Under the pieces are notes generated by a model, which ran no database searches, was not told the DNA's origin, and was given only the letters and a program-made list of their open reading frames with translations. A stretch of 64,000 nucleotides of DNA from CAVVNP01 sp963800235 (GTDB lineage: Bacteria > Actinomycetota > Acidimicrobiia > Acidimicrobiales > Iamiaceae), in assembly GCA_963800235.1 (NCBI GenBank), contig CAWDAD010000003.1, positions 62,001-126,000 of the forward strand, read 5' to 3'. A program made the position numbers and the translations under genes. This document shows positions 44,172-52,389 of this stretch, one piece after another. Positions within the stretch are counted from its first letter, which is position 1; each line of letters begins with the position of its first letter.

Positions 44172-44214
44172 CGATGCAACGGGGTGCCTGCACCCCCATC
44201 GGTTCGGGGGAACC
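44172..44214 (+). promoter_or_regulatory. Structured 5' leader of the YceI-fusion gene
   Basis: GGGGTGC-CT-GCACCCC (44181-44196), flanked by CGATG/CATCG, is followed by a short GGTTC-GGGG-GAACC hairpin that contains the G-rich ribosome site directly before ATG 44215. Folding would hide the site. Confidence 0.3.
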
Positions 44215-46425
44215 ATGGCCGACGACGACCGCACGACCGCCGATGACCACGATCCGGGCGCGACGCCAGAGCCGAGGTCGCCCGAGACGGCGTCGCCCGC
44301 CCGGCGGCGCTCGCCCTGGCTCCGCCGCCTGCCGCTGCTGATCCTCGCCGTCGTGGTGGCCGGGGCCGGGCTGGTGGTGTGGCTCCAGGTCAAGCCGGTG
44401 CTCTCCGCCCGCCGCTACCGCGACGTCCTCTACCGCGTGCCCACCGCACCCCAGCTCACGCCGGGGCCGGGCGAGACGGTGTACCGCATCGACCCGACCC
44501 AGTCGTCGCTGACGTACTCGATCGGCGAGCACTTCATCGGCCAGAGCGGCGACTCGACCGCCACCGGCACCACCAACGGCCTCGCCGGCGACATCGCCAT
44601 CGACCCGAGCAAGGCCGACGGGGTCCGCTTCGGCAAGATCGTCGCCAACGTCGAGCAGTTCCACTCCGACAACAACCTGCGCGACGCCCGGCTCCGGCAG
44701 GACTTCCTGCAGTCGCACGACCACCCGCTCAGCTCGTTCACGGTGACCAAGGTGTCCGGCCTCCCGACGCAGCTGGTCAAGGGCACCGCCTACCCGTTCA
44801 CCATGCAGGGCGAGGCCACCGTCCACGACGTGACCAAGCCGGTCGAGTGGAAGGGCACCGCCACGCTCGGCGACGACGGGCTCCACGCCAAGGCCACGGC
44901 GAACACCACGCTGTCGGCGTTCGGGATCGGCCCGATCTCGATCTCGGGCCTGGTGAACACCAAGGACCCGGTCGCCCTCACCCTCGAGATCACCGCCCTC
45001 GACCCGACCCAGCACGCCATCCCCACCTCGATCACCGGCCCCCACGCCAAGCAGGCGACCGGCGGCCCCTCCTTCGCCAAGGAGGTGCAGCCGATCCTCG
45101 AGCAGAGCTGCGCCTCGTGCCACAACTCCGGCCAGGTCGGCGCCCTCCACTGGAAGCTGGACACCGCCGGCGACGCCTCCAAGATCTCCGACGGCATCCG
45201 GACGGTCACCCAGACCGGCTACATGCCGCCCTCGCCGGCGTCGGACAAGGGCGTGGCCCTCGTCCACACCGACACGCTCACCAAGCAGCAGATCGACACC
45301 CTCGCGGCGTGGGCCCGCTCGGGCGGCAGCCTCGACGTCCCCGCCTCCACGCCGATCAAGCCGTCGAAGGCGGCCCAGGCGCTCCAGCCGCGGCAGGACG
45401 TGGTCCTGCACGTCCCCGGGTACACCGGTTCGCTGCAGAAGGACAACGACTACCGGTGCTTCGTCCTCCAGCCGAACATCACCACGACCCAGTACATGAC
45501 CGGGTACACGTTCCTCGCCGACCAGGTCGAGGAGCTGCACCACGCCCAGGTGTTCCACATCAGCTCCCAGCAGGCGGCCAACGCCGAGGCCATGTCCGGC
45601 AAGGACGGCCAGCCGGGCTGGAGCTGCTACGGCGGGGTCTCGGTCCGGGGGGCCAAGCCGGTCCAGGTGCCGGGGCGGACCAAGAACCACGACGTCGGCT
45701 TCGCCGGCCAGCAGGACCTGGTGGCGGGCTGGGTGCCCGGCCAGAACCCGGTGATCTTCCCCGACGGCGCCGGCATCCTGATGAACCCGGGCGACGCCCT
45801 GGTGCTGCAGGTCCACTACCACTACGACGACCAGGTCACCGAGGACCACTCCGGCCTCGCCCTCCAGCTCGACGCCCCGACGCCGACCACCAAGGCGCTC
45901 CGGGTCATCAACCCGCTGGCACCGGTCGAGCTGCCGTGCGAGCCGGGGGCCACCGAACCGCTCTGCAACCGGTCCGCCGCCATCGCCGACAACATCCAGA
46001 AGTTCGGGACCAACGACGAGGACGCCCTGCTGGCGCTGTGCCACACCAGCGCCCAGGAGCTGGCGGCCCAGTCCGACGGCCGAACGGCCAGGACCACCTG
46101 CAACCTCTCGGTGCCCGAGTCGGGCACCATCATCGGGGTGTTCGGCCACGAGCACACGCTGGGCAAGACGTTCCGCCTCACCCTCGACCCGGGGACACCG
46201 CAGGAGAAGATCCTGCTCGACATCCCGAACTGGAACTTCGACTGGCAGATGAACTACCAGCTCGCCACACCGCTGCACGTCACGGCGGGCGAGCCGGTGC
46301 AGATGGAGTGCACGTGGGACCGGTCGCTCGACCCGTACCGGCCGCAGCGCTACGTCGTCTTCGCCGAGGACACCGAGAGCGAGATGTGCTTCGGCACCTA
46401 CGCCCTCATCCCCGACAACCAGTGA
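44215..46425 (+). CDS. Membrane-anchored YceI / cytochrome c / copper monooxygenase-like fusion
   Basis: 736 residues. A cytoplasmic head and one transmembrane helix (36-58) are followed by a YceI lipocalin-like domain (about 87-262), a small cytochrome c domain with CASCH (299-303) and a possible Met337 ligand (GYMPPS), then a C-terminal half resembling the copper type II ascorbate-dependent monooxygenase fold: LHHAQVFHISS, VHYHYDD (HxH), VFGHEHTLGK and QMECTWD (Met). These match the two-copper PHM/DBM-like arrangement. YceI domains bind polyprenoids. The protein probably performs an extracytoplasmic oxidation fed by its own haem. Confidence 0.75.
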   Translation: MADDDRTTADDHDPGATPEPRSPETASPARRRSPWLRRLPLLILAVVVAGAGLVVWLQVKPVLSARRYRDVLYRVPTAPQLTPGPGETVYRIDPTQSSLTYSIGEHFIGQSGDSTATGTTNGLAGDIAIDPSKADGVRFGKIVANVEQFHSDNNLRDARLRQDFLQSHDHPLSSFTVTKVSGLPTQLVKGTAYPFTMQGEATVHDVTKPVEWKGTATLGDDGLHAKATANTTLSAFGIGPISISGLVNTKDPVALTLEITALDPTQHAIPTSITGPHAKQATGGPSFAKEVQPILEQSCASCHNSGQVGALHWKLDTAGDASKISDGIRTVTQTGYMPPSPASDKGVALVHTDTLTKQQIDTLAAWARSGGSLDVPASTPIKPSKAAQALQPRQDVVLHVPGYTGSLQKDNDYRCFVLQPNITTTQYMTGYTFLADQVEELHHAQVFHISSQQAANAEAMSGKDGQPGWSCYGGVSVRGAKPVQVPGRTKNHDVGFAGQQDLVAGWVPGQNPVIFPDGAGILMNPGDALVLQVHYHYDDQVTEDHSGLALQLDAPTPTTKALRVINPLAPVELPCEPGATEPLCNRSAAIADNIQKFGTNDEDALLALCHTSAQELAAQSDGRTARTTCNLSVPESGTIIGVFGHEHTLGKTFRLTLDPGTPQEKILLDIPNWNFDWQMNYQLATPLHVTAGEPVQMECTWDRSLDPYRPQRYVVFAEDTESEMCFGTYALIPDNQ

Positions 46426-46430
46426 CGCCC

Positions 46431-46453
46431 ACCTGACCTGACCTGACCTGACC
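46431..46453 (+). repeat. CCTGA microsatellite
   Basis: About four and a half copies of the 5-mer CCTGA directly follow the stop codon. Non-coding; prone to slippage. Confidence 0.8.
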
Positions 46454-46472
46454 GCCCGCCTGCGGACGGGCG
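46453..46472 (+). terminator. Hairpin after the YceI-fusion gene
   Basis: CGCCCG and CGGGCG pair around CCTGCGGA, 28 nt after the stop codon. Confidence 0.45.
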
Positions 46473-46602
46473 CCGAGCCGGGGCGCGACGACTGGGACAA
46501 GATGGCCGCGTGGCTGAGGTCGTGTGCCCGATGGTGGTCGGCCGGGCCGAGGAGATCGCGGCGTTGGAGTCAGCTGACCGGGTCCGGCTGACCGGCTGCT
46601 CC

Positions 46603-46725
46603 CCGCAGACCGTGGTCGTTGCCTAGTCTGCGGCGGTGGCTCGCACCCGGATGCGTGCGGGGTGCACCCTGATCCTCTTCGCAGACCGACCTCTCTCCCC
46701 CGGTCCCGATGGGTAGACGGTCTGC
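46603..46725 (+). promoter_or_regulatory. Four GCAGAC half-sites around the histidine kinase start
   Basis: CCGCAGAC (46603-46610) pairs with GTCTGCGG (46626-46633), and GCAGACCG (46681-46688) pairs with CGGTCTGC (46718-46725). The second pair straddles the ATG at 46709. The four copies suggest a regulator-binding array; no regulator is identified. Confidence 0.35.
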
Positions 46726-48151
46726 GGCCCTGGAACACCTCGGCGAGGGGTACGGCTGGGCGTTGCTCGACGCTGCCCCCGACGGGATCCTGATCGTGGG
46801 CCGGTCCGGCGTGGTGGCCTACGCCAGCGATCGAGCGGCGGGGCTGTTCGGCTGCGAGGTCGAGGACCTGTTGGGCATCTCGATCGAAGAGCTCGTGCCT
46901 CGCCGGCAGCGGGAGGTGCACCGGGCGCATCGCACCCGCTACCAGGCGGCTCCGGCCGTGCGGATGATGGGTGAGCGGCTCGCGTTGCGGGCGCGGCGGC
47001 TGGACGGCAGCGACTTCCCCGTCGAGGTCGGTCTCAGCCATGTCGAGATGGGCGGTGAGGCGTACACCGTCACGTCGGTCCGTGACATCAGCGACCGAGT
47101 GGCAGATGCTGCCTACCTCCGGCAGGTGGTGCACGCCATCGACGCCAGCCCCGACGGCATGTTCGTCTTCGACGCCGACACGTTCCGGTTCTCCTTCGTC
47201 AGCCATGGTGCGGTGCAGCTGGTGGCCTACAGCCGCGAGGAGCTGCTCGAGATGACGCCGCTGCACCTGAACCAGGAGCGGACGCGCGCCCAGTACCAGC
47301 GCATCATCGCCGACCTCGCTGCCGATCCCGGTCAGGCGGTCACCACCCAGTCGCGCTTCGTGCGCAAGGACGGGCGGTCGGTGCCGGTCGAGAAGACCTT
47401 CCAGCTGGTGCCCCCCGGCCCGGACGAGACCCTGTGGGTCGTCGTCCTGGCCCGAGACATCACCCGACGGCTGGCGGACGAGCGCGAGCTGCAGGCCAGC
47501 CAAGCCGCGCTGCGGTCGGCGGAGCGCGCCGCGGCGCTGGCCGACGACCGTGAGCGCATCGCCCGCGATCTGCACGACACGGTCATCCAGCGCCTCTTCG
47601 CCGAAGGCCTCCATCTCGAGGCGTTCGCGGGGCGGTGCGACGAGGCCACCCGCACCCAGCTGCAGTCCACCGTCGACAGCCTGGACGAAGCCATCCGCGA
47701 GCTCCGCAGCGCCATCTTCACGCTCACCCGCCCCGAAGCCGTTCCCGCGGTTCGCCGCGAGCTGCTGGAGGTGGTGGACCGGGCCACGAGCGCCCTGGGG
47801 TTCGCGCCCCGCCTCCGCTTCGAGGGACCGGTCGAGGACGTCGAGGCGTCCGTCGCTGCCCACCTCGCCCCGGTCCTGCAGGAGGCGCTGTCCAACGTCG
47901 CCCGCCATGCCCACGCGTCGACGGTCGACGTCGCGGTCACCGCCGACGACCGGGTCACCATCGAGGTCACCGATGACGGCGTCGGCGTCTCGAACCCGCA
48001 GGACCCCGCCGAGGGCAGCGCGCCCCTCCACGGGAACGGTCTCCAGAACCTCGCCGGGCGAGCCGCCCTGCTCGACGGCTCCCTCGAGCTGCTTGCGGTC
48101 GAGGGCGGCGGCAGTCGCCTCGCCTGGTCGGTTCCCGCCTCGCAGTCGTGA
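46709..48151 (+). CDS. PAS-PAS sensor histidine kinase (HisKA_3, NarL/DesK type)
   Basis: 480 residues, soluble. PAS domain 1 (about 14-130), PAS domain 2 (about 138-255), HisKA_3 with RERIARDLHDTVIQRL (phospho-His289) and a HATPase domain (NVARHAHAS, VTDDGVGV, GLQNLAGR). The usual partner is a LuxR/NarL-type regulator, but none is adjacent, so this is an orphan. Without membrane helices it probably senses an internal signal such as redox state, oxygen or a small molecule. Confidence 0.88.
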   Translation: MGRRSAALEHLGEGYGWALLDAAPDGILIVGRSGVVAYASDRAAGLFGCEVEDLLGISIEELVPRRQREVHRAHRTRYQAAPAVRMMGERLALRARRLDGSDFPVEVGLSHVEMGGEAYTVTSVRDISDRVADAAYLRQVVHAIDASPDGMFVFDADTFRFSFVSHGAVQLVAYSREELLEMTPLHLNQERTRAQYQRIIADLAADPGQAVTTQSRFVRKDGRSVPVEKTFQLVPPGPDETLWVVVLARDITRRLADERELQASQAALRSAERAAALADDRERIARDLHDTVIQRLFAEGLHLEAFAGRCDEATRTQLQSTVDSLDEAIRELRSAIFTLTRPEAVPAVRRELLEVVDRATSALGFAPRLRFEGPVEDVEASVAAHLAPVLQEALSNVARHAHASTVDVAVTADDRVTIEVTDDGVGVSNPQDPAEGSAPLHGNGLQNLAGRAALLDGSLELLAVEGGGSRLAWSVPASQS

Positions 48152-48258
48152 CCGAAGGTCGCCACAGCCACCGCCGACCACGGCCACGGTCGCTCGCCGA
48201 CGCGTCGAGGCACGGAGCCCACGTTGGACGGCGACACGCCCCTCCGTCGTGGGGACGT

Positions 48259-48537
48259 TCAGCCGTCCCGACGCTGGAGCTCGGCGAGGCGATCCCGGTA
48301 CTCCTCCTTCGAGACCTCACCCGTGGCGAAGCGCTCGGCCAGCACCTCTCGCGCTCGTACGGTGGGGTCAGGCGTCGAGCGCGTCGCGGAGCCGGTGCTC
48401 GTGCGCACCAGCCAGATGACGACGATCACGAGCAGGACCATCATGGCGACGCCGAACAGCCACATCCACCCGCCGCCCCACCCGTCCATGTGTTCCCCAC
48501 CGTCCATCTGCCCGACCACGGTCGCTGCGAGGTACAT
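48259..48537 (-). CDS. SHOCT-domain small membrane protein
   Basis: 92 residues from ATG 48537 (AGGAG 7 nt upstream). Gly/Trp/Met-rich start, one transmembrane helix (about 26-45) and a C-terminal SHOCT domain (REVLAERFATGEVSKEEYRDRL). SHOCT domains are short oligomerisation modules. The Met/His/Trp-rich head (MDGGEHMDGWGGGWMW) is notable beside the metal-linked genes that follow. Divergent from the ArsR gene. Confidence 0.78.
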   Translation of the reverse strand: MYLAATVVGQMDGGEHMDGWGGGWMWLFGVAMMVLLVIVVIWLVRTSTGSATRSTPDPTVRAREVLAERFATGEVSKEEYRDRLAELQRRDG

Positions 48538-48665
48538 GGGGTGGCTCCTGTTCCAGAGTTGGTCGAGGTCCGGAGACCTGGCCAGATCGGGTTGATCGTC
48601 CCCGAGCCCGTCCACGACTGCCAGGGCCGTAGGTCCTGACCGCAGGACCGGAGCGTCACTGGCTC

Positions 48666-48689
48666 ATCCGTACGGCCCTGCGGATAGTG
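48666..48689 (+). promoter_or_regulatory. Probable promoter and operator of the ArsR/Nuo-like operon
   Basis: ATCCG (48666-48670) and CGGAT (48681-48685) form an inverted repeat that overlaps TAGTGT (48684-48689), a TANNNT -10 box. ArsR repressors usually bind such sites over their own promoters. The leader would be about 20 nt. Confidence 0.4.
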
Positions 48690-48717
48690 TCTTCCCATCC
48701 TCGACCACCAGCACCCC

Positions 48718-49080
48718 GTGGACCCGGAGCGGGTCGAGCAGGCTCGAGCCGAGGGGTTGGGCGGCCCGGAGGCGCAGGCCGTGGGCTCGTTGCTCACCCT
48801 GCTCTCCGATCCCCTGCGGGCGCGGATCCTGACGTCGTTGCTCGTGGTCGAGGAGCTGTGCGTGGGCGACCTGGCCCTGGCACTGGATTCCAGTGAGGAC
48901 GCCGTCACCTACGCCTTGCGGATCTTGCGCACCGCCGGGCTGGTGCGGCGTCGGCGCGACGGCCGCATGGGCTACTACCGCCTCCGCGACGGCCCGTCCC
49001 GGCCCGCGCTGGCGGCGACGTTGCAGCGGGCCCGTGAGCTGGTCGACCTGCACCCGGAGATGGCGGTGGAGGACGAGTGA
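48718..49080 (+). CDS. ArsR/SmtB-family transcriptional regulator
   Basis: 120 residues from GTG 48718. Winged-helix core: LLTLLSDPLRARIL, EELCVGDLALAL, SEDAVTYALRILRTAGLV and DGRMGYYRL. In CadC-type sensors the ELCVCDL loop holds two Cys; here only the first is present (ELCVGDL), and a His sits near the C-terminus (LHPEM). A metal- or redox-responsive repressor is likely, ligand unknown. It lies 37 bp before the NuoA-like gene and probably regulates that operon. Confidence 0.82.
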   Translation: MDPERVEQARAEGLGGPEAQAVGSLLTLLSDPLRARILTSLLVVEELCVGDLALALDSSEDAVTYALRILRTAGLVRRRRDGRMGYYRLRDGPSRPALAATLQRARELVDLHPEMAVEDE

Positions 49081-49117
49081 GCACGGCCACGTTCCCCGTC
49101 GCCGGTCGGGAGCTCGG

Positions 49118-49489
49118 TTGCTGAGCGCATTCGCGGCCGGCCTGACGGTGGCAGTGGTGGCCGTGGCCGGCACCATGGCGGCGCTCTCGGCCGCTCGCCG
49201 GTCGGCCCCGTTCGGCACGGCAGCACCGGGGACGACCGCTCCGCAGCGGGTGCCGTTCCTCGGCGGGTTCGAACCCGACACCCATGCGTGGAGCCGGTTC
49301 CACCTTCGCTACTACCCGATGACGCTGCTGTTCATCGCCTTCGAGATGGAGATGATGTTCATGTACCCGTGGGCGGTGGTGTTCGTGGAGGAGGGCGGCA
49401 AGGCCCTGGTCGAGATGGGCATGTTCCTGACCATCCTCTCCGCCGGCGTGGTCTACGGGTGGCGGGAGGGGGCGTTCCGGTGGCAGTGA
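49118..49489 (+). CDS. nuoA: NuoA-like subunit of a complex-I-related membrane complex
   Basis: 123 residues from TTG 49118 (GGGAG 7 nt upstream). Three helices. The diagnostic segment FIAFEMEMMFMYPWAVVF keeps the acidic pair and the aromatic/Pro pattern of NuoA. The loop between helices 1 and 2 is the usual conserved region, with PFLGGFEPDTHAWSRFHLRYY matching the family. First structural gene after the ArsR regulator; it overlaps the next gene by 10 bp. Confidence 0.82.
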   Translation: MLSAFAAGLTVAVVAVAGTMAALSAARRSAPFGTAAPGTTAPQRVPFLGGFEPDTHAWSRFHLRYYPMTLLFIAFEMEMMFMYPWAVVFVEEGGKALVEMGMFLTILSAGVVYGWREGAFRWQ

Positions 49490-50493
49490 CCGGCTCCGGC
49501 TACCCGGTGCCGGTGTTCACGGCGATCGCCCCCGGGGCCTGGCGGTCGGTGCAGGAGCTGCGAGCCCGGTCCGAGCTGCGGTTGGTGACCAGTCCGCGCC
49601 ACGCCTCGGTGCTGCTGGTCGCCGGCGCGGTGCCGAACGCCCACCTCGGACCGCTCGACGTGGTCCACGACCAACTCCCCCACCCGCGGGCCACGGTGCA
49701 CTGGACCGCAGGTGACGCCGACGGCGTCGTCGCCGACGTCGTGCGAGCCCATCGCCGCCTCGTCGAGGACCCGTCCTGCTCCGAGCCCGACCGGCGACCC
49801 GACCAGGAGCCGAACGAGTGGCGGGGCGTCGGGCCCTTCGGCCAGGGCGGCGAAGGGATGATGGGGGGCACCCCCTACGGCCGACCGATGGCCATGACCG
49901 GCGACGACCGCGACGGCCTGGCGCTGGACCGGTTGCACCTGCGGTTGGGGCCCTTCCTCGATGCGCTCCCTGCGGGCCTGGTGCTCGACGTGACCCTGCA
50001 GGGCGAGGTCCTGCAGGAGGTGGCGGTGGACCACCTCCCCTCGTCAGAGCCGGCGCTCGACGACGACCACGGTCCGGCAGCGGCGTCGTGGTTCGAGCGC
50101 CACCGTTCCCTCACCTGGCTGGCCCACGCGCTGCACGTCCAAGGTCTCGAGGCCTACGCCAGCCGAGCAGCCGGCCTGGCCGTGGCGGCCCGGACGGGCC
50201 GCGACATCGCCGCCGACGCCGCGGCCCTTCGACGCCACCTGCGCCGCAGCGGGCTGTTCTGGACGCTGCGGGGCATCGGTCCCATCGACGGCCTCGGCGA
50301 CGTCAGCGACCGATGGCGGTGGAGGCTCGACCGGATCGAGCGACCGACCCCGTCCCCGGGACCGCCGGAGCAGCCGGTGGTCGCAGCCGACGGCCTCGCG
50401 GGCCTGTTGCCGGGCATGACCTTGACCGACGCCATCACCACCATCGTGAGCTTGGACCTGGACCCGGTCCCGACCCCGTCAGCGACGCGATGA
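49480..50493 (+). CDS. Degenerate NuoB/NuoD-like fusion protein without cluster ligands
   Basis: 337 residues from GTG 49480. The first third follows the NuoB pattern (LRLVTSPRHASVLLVAGAVP, then VVHDQLPHPRATVHW), but the CC, Cys and CP ligands of cluster N2 are all absent and only one Cys remains. The second part (about 145-320) has LRLGPFLDALPAGLVLD and LQGEVLQEV, reminiscent of the NuoD/hydrogenase large-subunit start, without its His/Asp quinone-site residues. It probably caps the membrane arm structurally. The homology is by eye and needs profile testing. ATGA overlap with nuoH. Confidence 0.55.
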   Translation: MAVTGSGYPVPVFTAIAPGAWRSVQELRARSELRLVTSPRHASVLLVAGAVPNAHLGPLDVVHDQLPHPRATVHWTAGDADGVVADVVRAHRRLVEDPSCSEPDRRPDQEPNEWRGVGPFGQGGEGMMGGTPYGRPMAMTGDDRDGLALDRLHLRLGPFLDALPAGLVLDVTLQGEVLQEVAVDHLPSSEPALDDDHGPAAASWFERHRSLTWLAHALHVQGLEAYASRAAGLAVAARTGRDIAADAAALRRHLRRSGLFWTLRGIGPIDGLGDVSDRWRWRLDRIERPTPSPGPPEQPVVAADGLAGLLPGMTLTDAITTIVSLDLDPVPTPSATR

Positions 50494-51428
50494 CCGCTGC
50501 TCGGCACCTCTCCCCGCTGGTCGCGATCGGGGCCGTCGGCGCCGTCCTGCTCGTCGGCGCGACCCTCACGGCGGTGCTGCGCCAGGTGGTGTTCGCCCGA
50601 GCTTCGGGGCAGGCGCAGCCGCTCGGCTCGTCGGCCGGCCGGCCGTTGCGGGAGGCCCGCTGGCTGGCCCGCCAGCAGGTGGTCTCGACCGAGCGCCCCG
50701 ACCTGGCCCTCTGGATCCTGGCGCCCGCCGCGTACCTCGGTCTGGCGGCCACGGCGCTGGCGGTGGTGCCGTTGTCGGCGGGGGTCGTGGTGTCCGACGT
50801 GCGCACCGGGATCGTGGTGTTCGGCGCGGCCGAGGCGCTGGCCATCGTGGCCGTCTTCCTGCACGGCTGGTCGCCGAACTCGCCGTTCGCGCTGGTGAGC
50901 GCCTACCGGTTCGTGGCGGTGGCGTTGTCCTACGAGCTGCTGAGCATGTTCGTGCTGATCGCAGCCGCCATCCCGGCCCAGTCCCTGTCGATGGGAGCCA
51001 TCGTGGGCTCGCAGTCGGGGCTGTGGAACGTGGTCCGCCAGCCGCTCGGGCTTCCCCTGTGGCTGGTGGTGTCGTGGGGGGTGACCTTCTCGGGCCCGTT
51101 GGCGGTGGTCGACTCGCCGGACCTGGCGGGCGGGGGCGGCATCGAGGACAGCGGCGGGCAACGGCTGGCGTGGTCGGTGGCCAGGGAGTCGATGCTGGTG
51201 GTGTTCTCGGCGGCGGGCGCCGCGGTGTTCCTGGGCGGGTTCGAAGGGCCCTGGTTGCCCGGTGGGTTGTGGATGGCCGTGAAGTCGGCCGTCCTGCTGG
51301 GGGTGCTGGTGGCCGGCGGGGTCGTCCTGCCGCGGATCAGCGCCGAGCGGTTCGTCCGGTTGGCGTGGGGCCTCCTGTTGCCGCTGGCGTTCCTGGACCT
51401 CTTCATCGCCGGGCTGGGCTCGCTGTGA
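50490..51428 (+). CDS. nuoH: NuoH-like membrane subunit, divergent
   Basis: 312 residues, eight helices. It keeps the NuoH order, for example ERPDLALWILAPAAYLGL and the terminal FVRLAWGLLLPLAFLDLF. The highly conserved NuoH loop normally reading RAPFDLPEAE...ELVAGF.TEYSG is replaced by SGPLAVVDSPDLAGGGGIEDSGG, so the acidic residues that line the quinone channel and the entry to the E-channel are largely changed. GTGA overlap with nuoJ. Confidence 0.8.
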   Translation: MTAARHLSPLVAIGAVGAVLLVGATLTAVLRQVVFARASGQAQPLGSSAGRPLREARWLARQQVVSTERPDLALWILAPAAYLGLAATALAVVPLSAGVVVSDVRTGIVVFGAAEALAIVAVFLHGWSPNSPFALVSAYRFVAVALSYELLSMFVLIAAAIPAQSLSMGAIVGSQSGLWNVVRQPLGLPLWLVVSWGVTFSGPLAVVDSPDLAGGGGIEDSGGQRLAWSVARESMLVVFSAAGAAVFLGGFEGPWLPGGLWMAVKSAVLLGVLVAGGVVLPRISAERFVRLAWGLLLPLAFLDLFIAGLGSL

Positions 51429-52087
51429 TCGACGTCGCCTTCGTCGTCTTCTCCGCGGTCGCCGTCATCAGCGGCTACCGGGTGTTCCGGACCGACTCCA
51501 TGGTCCGGGCCAGCTTCCTGCTGCTGGCGTCGTTCCTGAACGTGGGCGCCGTGCTGGTGCTGCTGCTCGCCGAGTACCTGGGGACCGCCCTGCTGTTCAT
51601 GATGACCGTCGAGATGGTCGTGATGGCCCTGTTCATGGTCATGTTCATGATGAACCCGGCTGGCCTCAACCCCATGCAGATGGTGCACCAGCCCAAGGTC
51701 GCCGCCCTCGTCGGGGTCGCCGCAGCCGGCGGCATCTGGCTGGTGGCCGGGTTCGCCCACTTCCCGGATGCTCCCCTCGACCCGACCCGGTCGACCATCC
51801 GGGACCTCGGCACCGAGCTGCTCGGCCACTCGATGCTGGTGTTCGAGAGCGCCGGGGTGACCTTGCTGGCGACCATGGTCTGCGCCGTGGTCCTCTCCTC
51901 GGCTCGCGGCCGGTTCGGCGACGGCTACGAGGGCTCGGTGGCACCGCCGCTCGAGCCCGGTGGCCACCACCGCCCCGACGACGACCTGGTCGACACCGGT
52001 CACGGCGGCATGGGTCACGGCGGCATGGACCACGGCGGCATGGACCACGGCGGCATGCAGCACGGCCACATGGGAGGGGGCGGGTGA
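51425..52087 (+). CDS. nuoJ: NuoJ-like subunit with a His/Met-rich C-terminal tail
   Basis: 220 residues from GTG 51425. Five helices match NuoJ (AVISGYRVFRTDSMVRASF, then LLLAEYLGTALLFMMTVEM). The last 30 residues form a soluble tail of five HGGM-type units (six His, five Met). Such HxxM repeats bind copper or other soft metals and are not part of ordinary NuoJ. GTGA overlap with nuoK. Confidence 0.85.
   Translation: MIDVAFVVFSAVAVISGYRVFRTDSMVRASFLLLASFLNVGAVLVLLLAEYLGTALLFMMTVEMVVMALFMVMFMMNPAGLNPMQMVHQPKVAALVGVAAAGGIWLVAGFAHFPDAPLDPTRSTIRDLGTELLGHSMLVFESAGVTLLATMVCAVVLSSARGRFGDGYEGSVAPPLEPGGHHRPDDDLVDTGHGGMGHGGMDHGGMDHGGMQHGHMGGGG
52001..52075 (+). repeat. Five tandem 15-bp units encoding the HGGM tail of NuoJ
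   Basis: Units starting with CAC at 52001, 52016, 52031, 52046 and 52061 each encode H-G-G-M-x (the last H-G-H-M-G). The copy number may vary between strains. Confidence 0.85.
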
Positions 52088-52389
52088 ACCTGGTGACGAT
52101 CCTGATCGTGGGCGGCGCCCTGTTCGGCATCGGGGTGTGGGGCGCGCTCGGCCAGCAGTCCTTCGTCATGCTGATGATGGGCATCGAGCTGATGGTGAAC
52201 GGCACGATCCTGGCGGCGGCGGGGTTCTGGCGCTTCACGGGGGGCGGGGGCCCCAAGGGCCAGGTCCTGGTGATCGTGGCCATGGCGGTGATGGCGGTCG
52301 AGATGGCCATCGGCTTCGCGCTGGTCGCCGCCGTCTACCGGACCCGCCAGACCGACATGACCGAGGGCGTCGGATCGTTGAAGGGCTGA
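52084..52389 (+). CDS. nuoK: NuoK-like subunit
   Basis: 101 residues, three helices, the standard NuoK/MnhC length. GIELMVNGTILAA keeps the proton-channel Glu of helix 2 (as in GIELMLNAVNLAL of NuoK), and AVEMAIGFALVAAVYR keeps the second Glu. GTG start overlaps the nuoJ stop; TGATG junction with nuoL. Confidence 0.9.
   Translation: MNLVTILIVGGALFGIGVWGALGQQSFVMLMMGIELMVNGTILAAAGFWRFTGGGGPKGQVLVIVAMAVMAVEMAIGFALVAAVYRTRQTDMTEGVGSLKG

Noticed and set aside
46510..46626. 38-codon frame resembling the start of an AAA/LuxR-type regulator (VVGRAEEIAALE)
   Set aside because: Too short and without the P-loop; possibly a decayed remnant but it cannot be supported.
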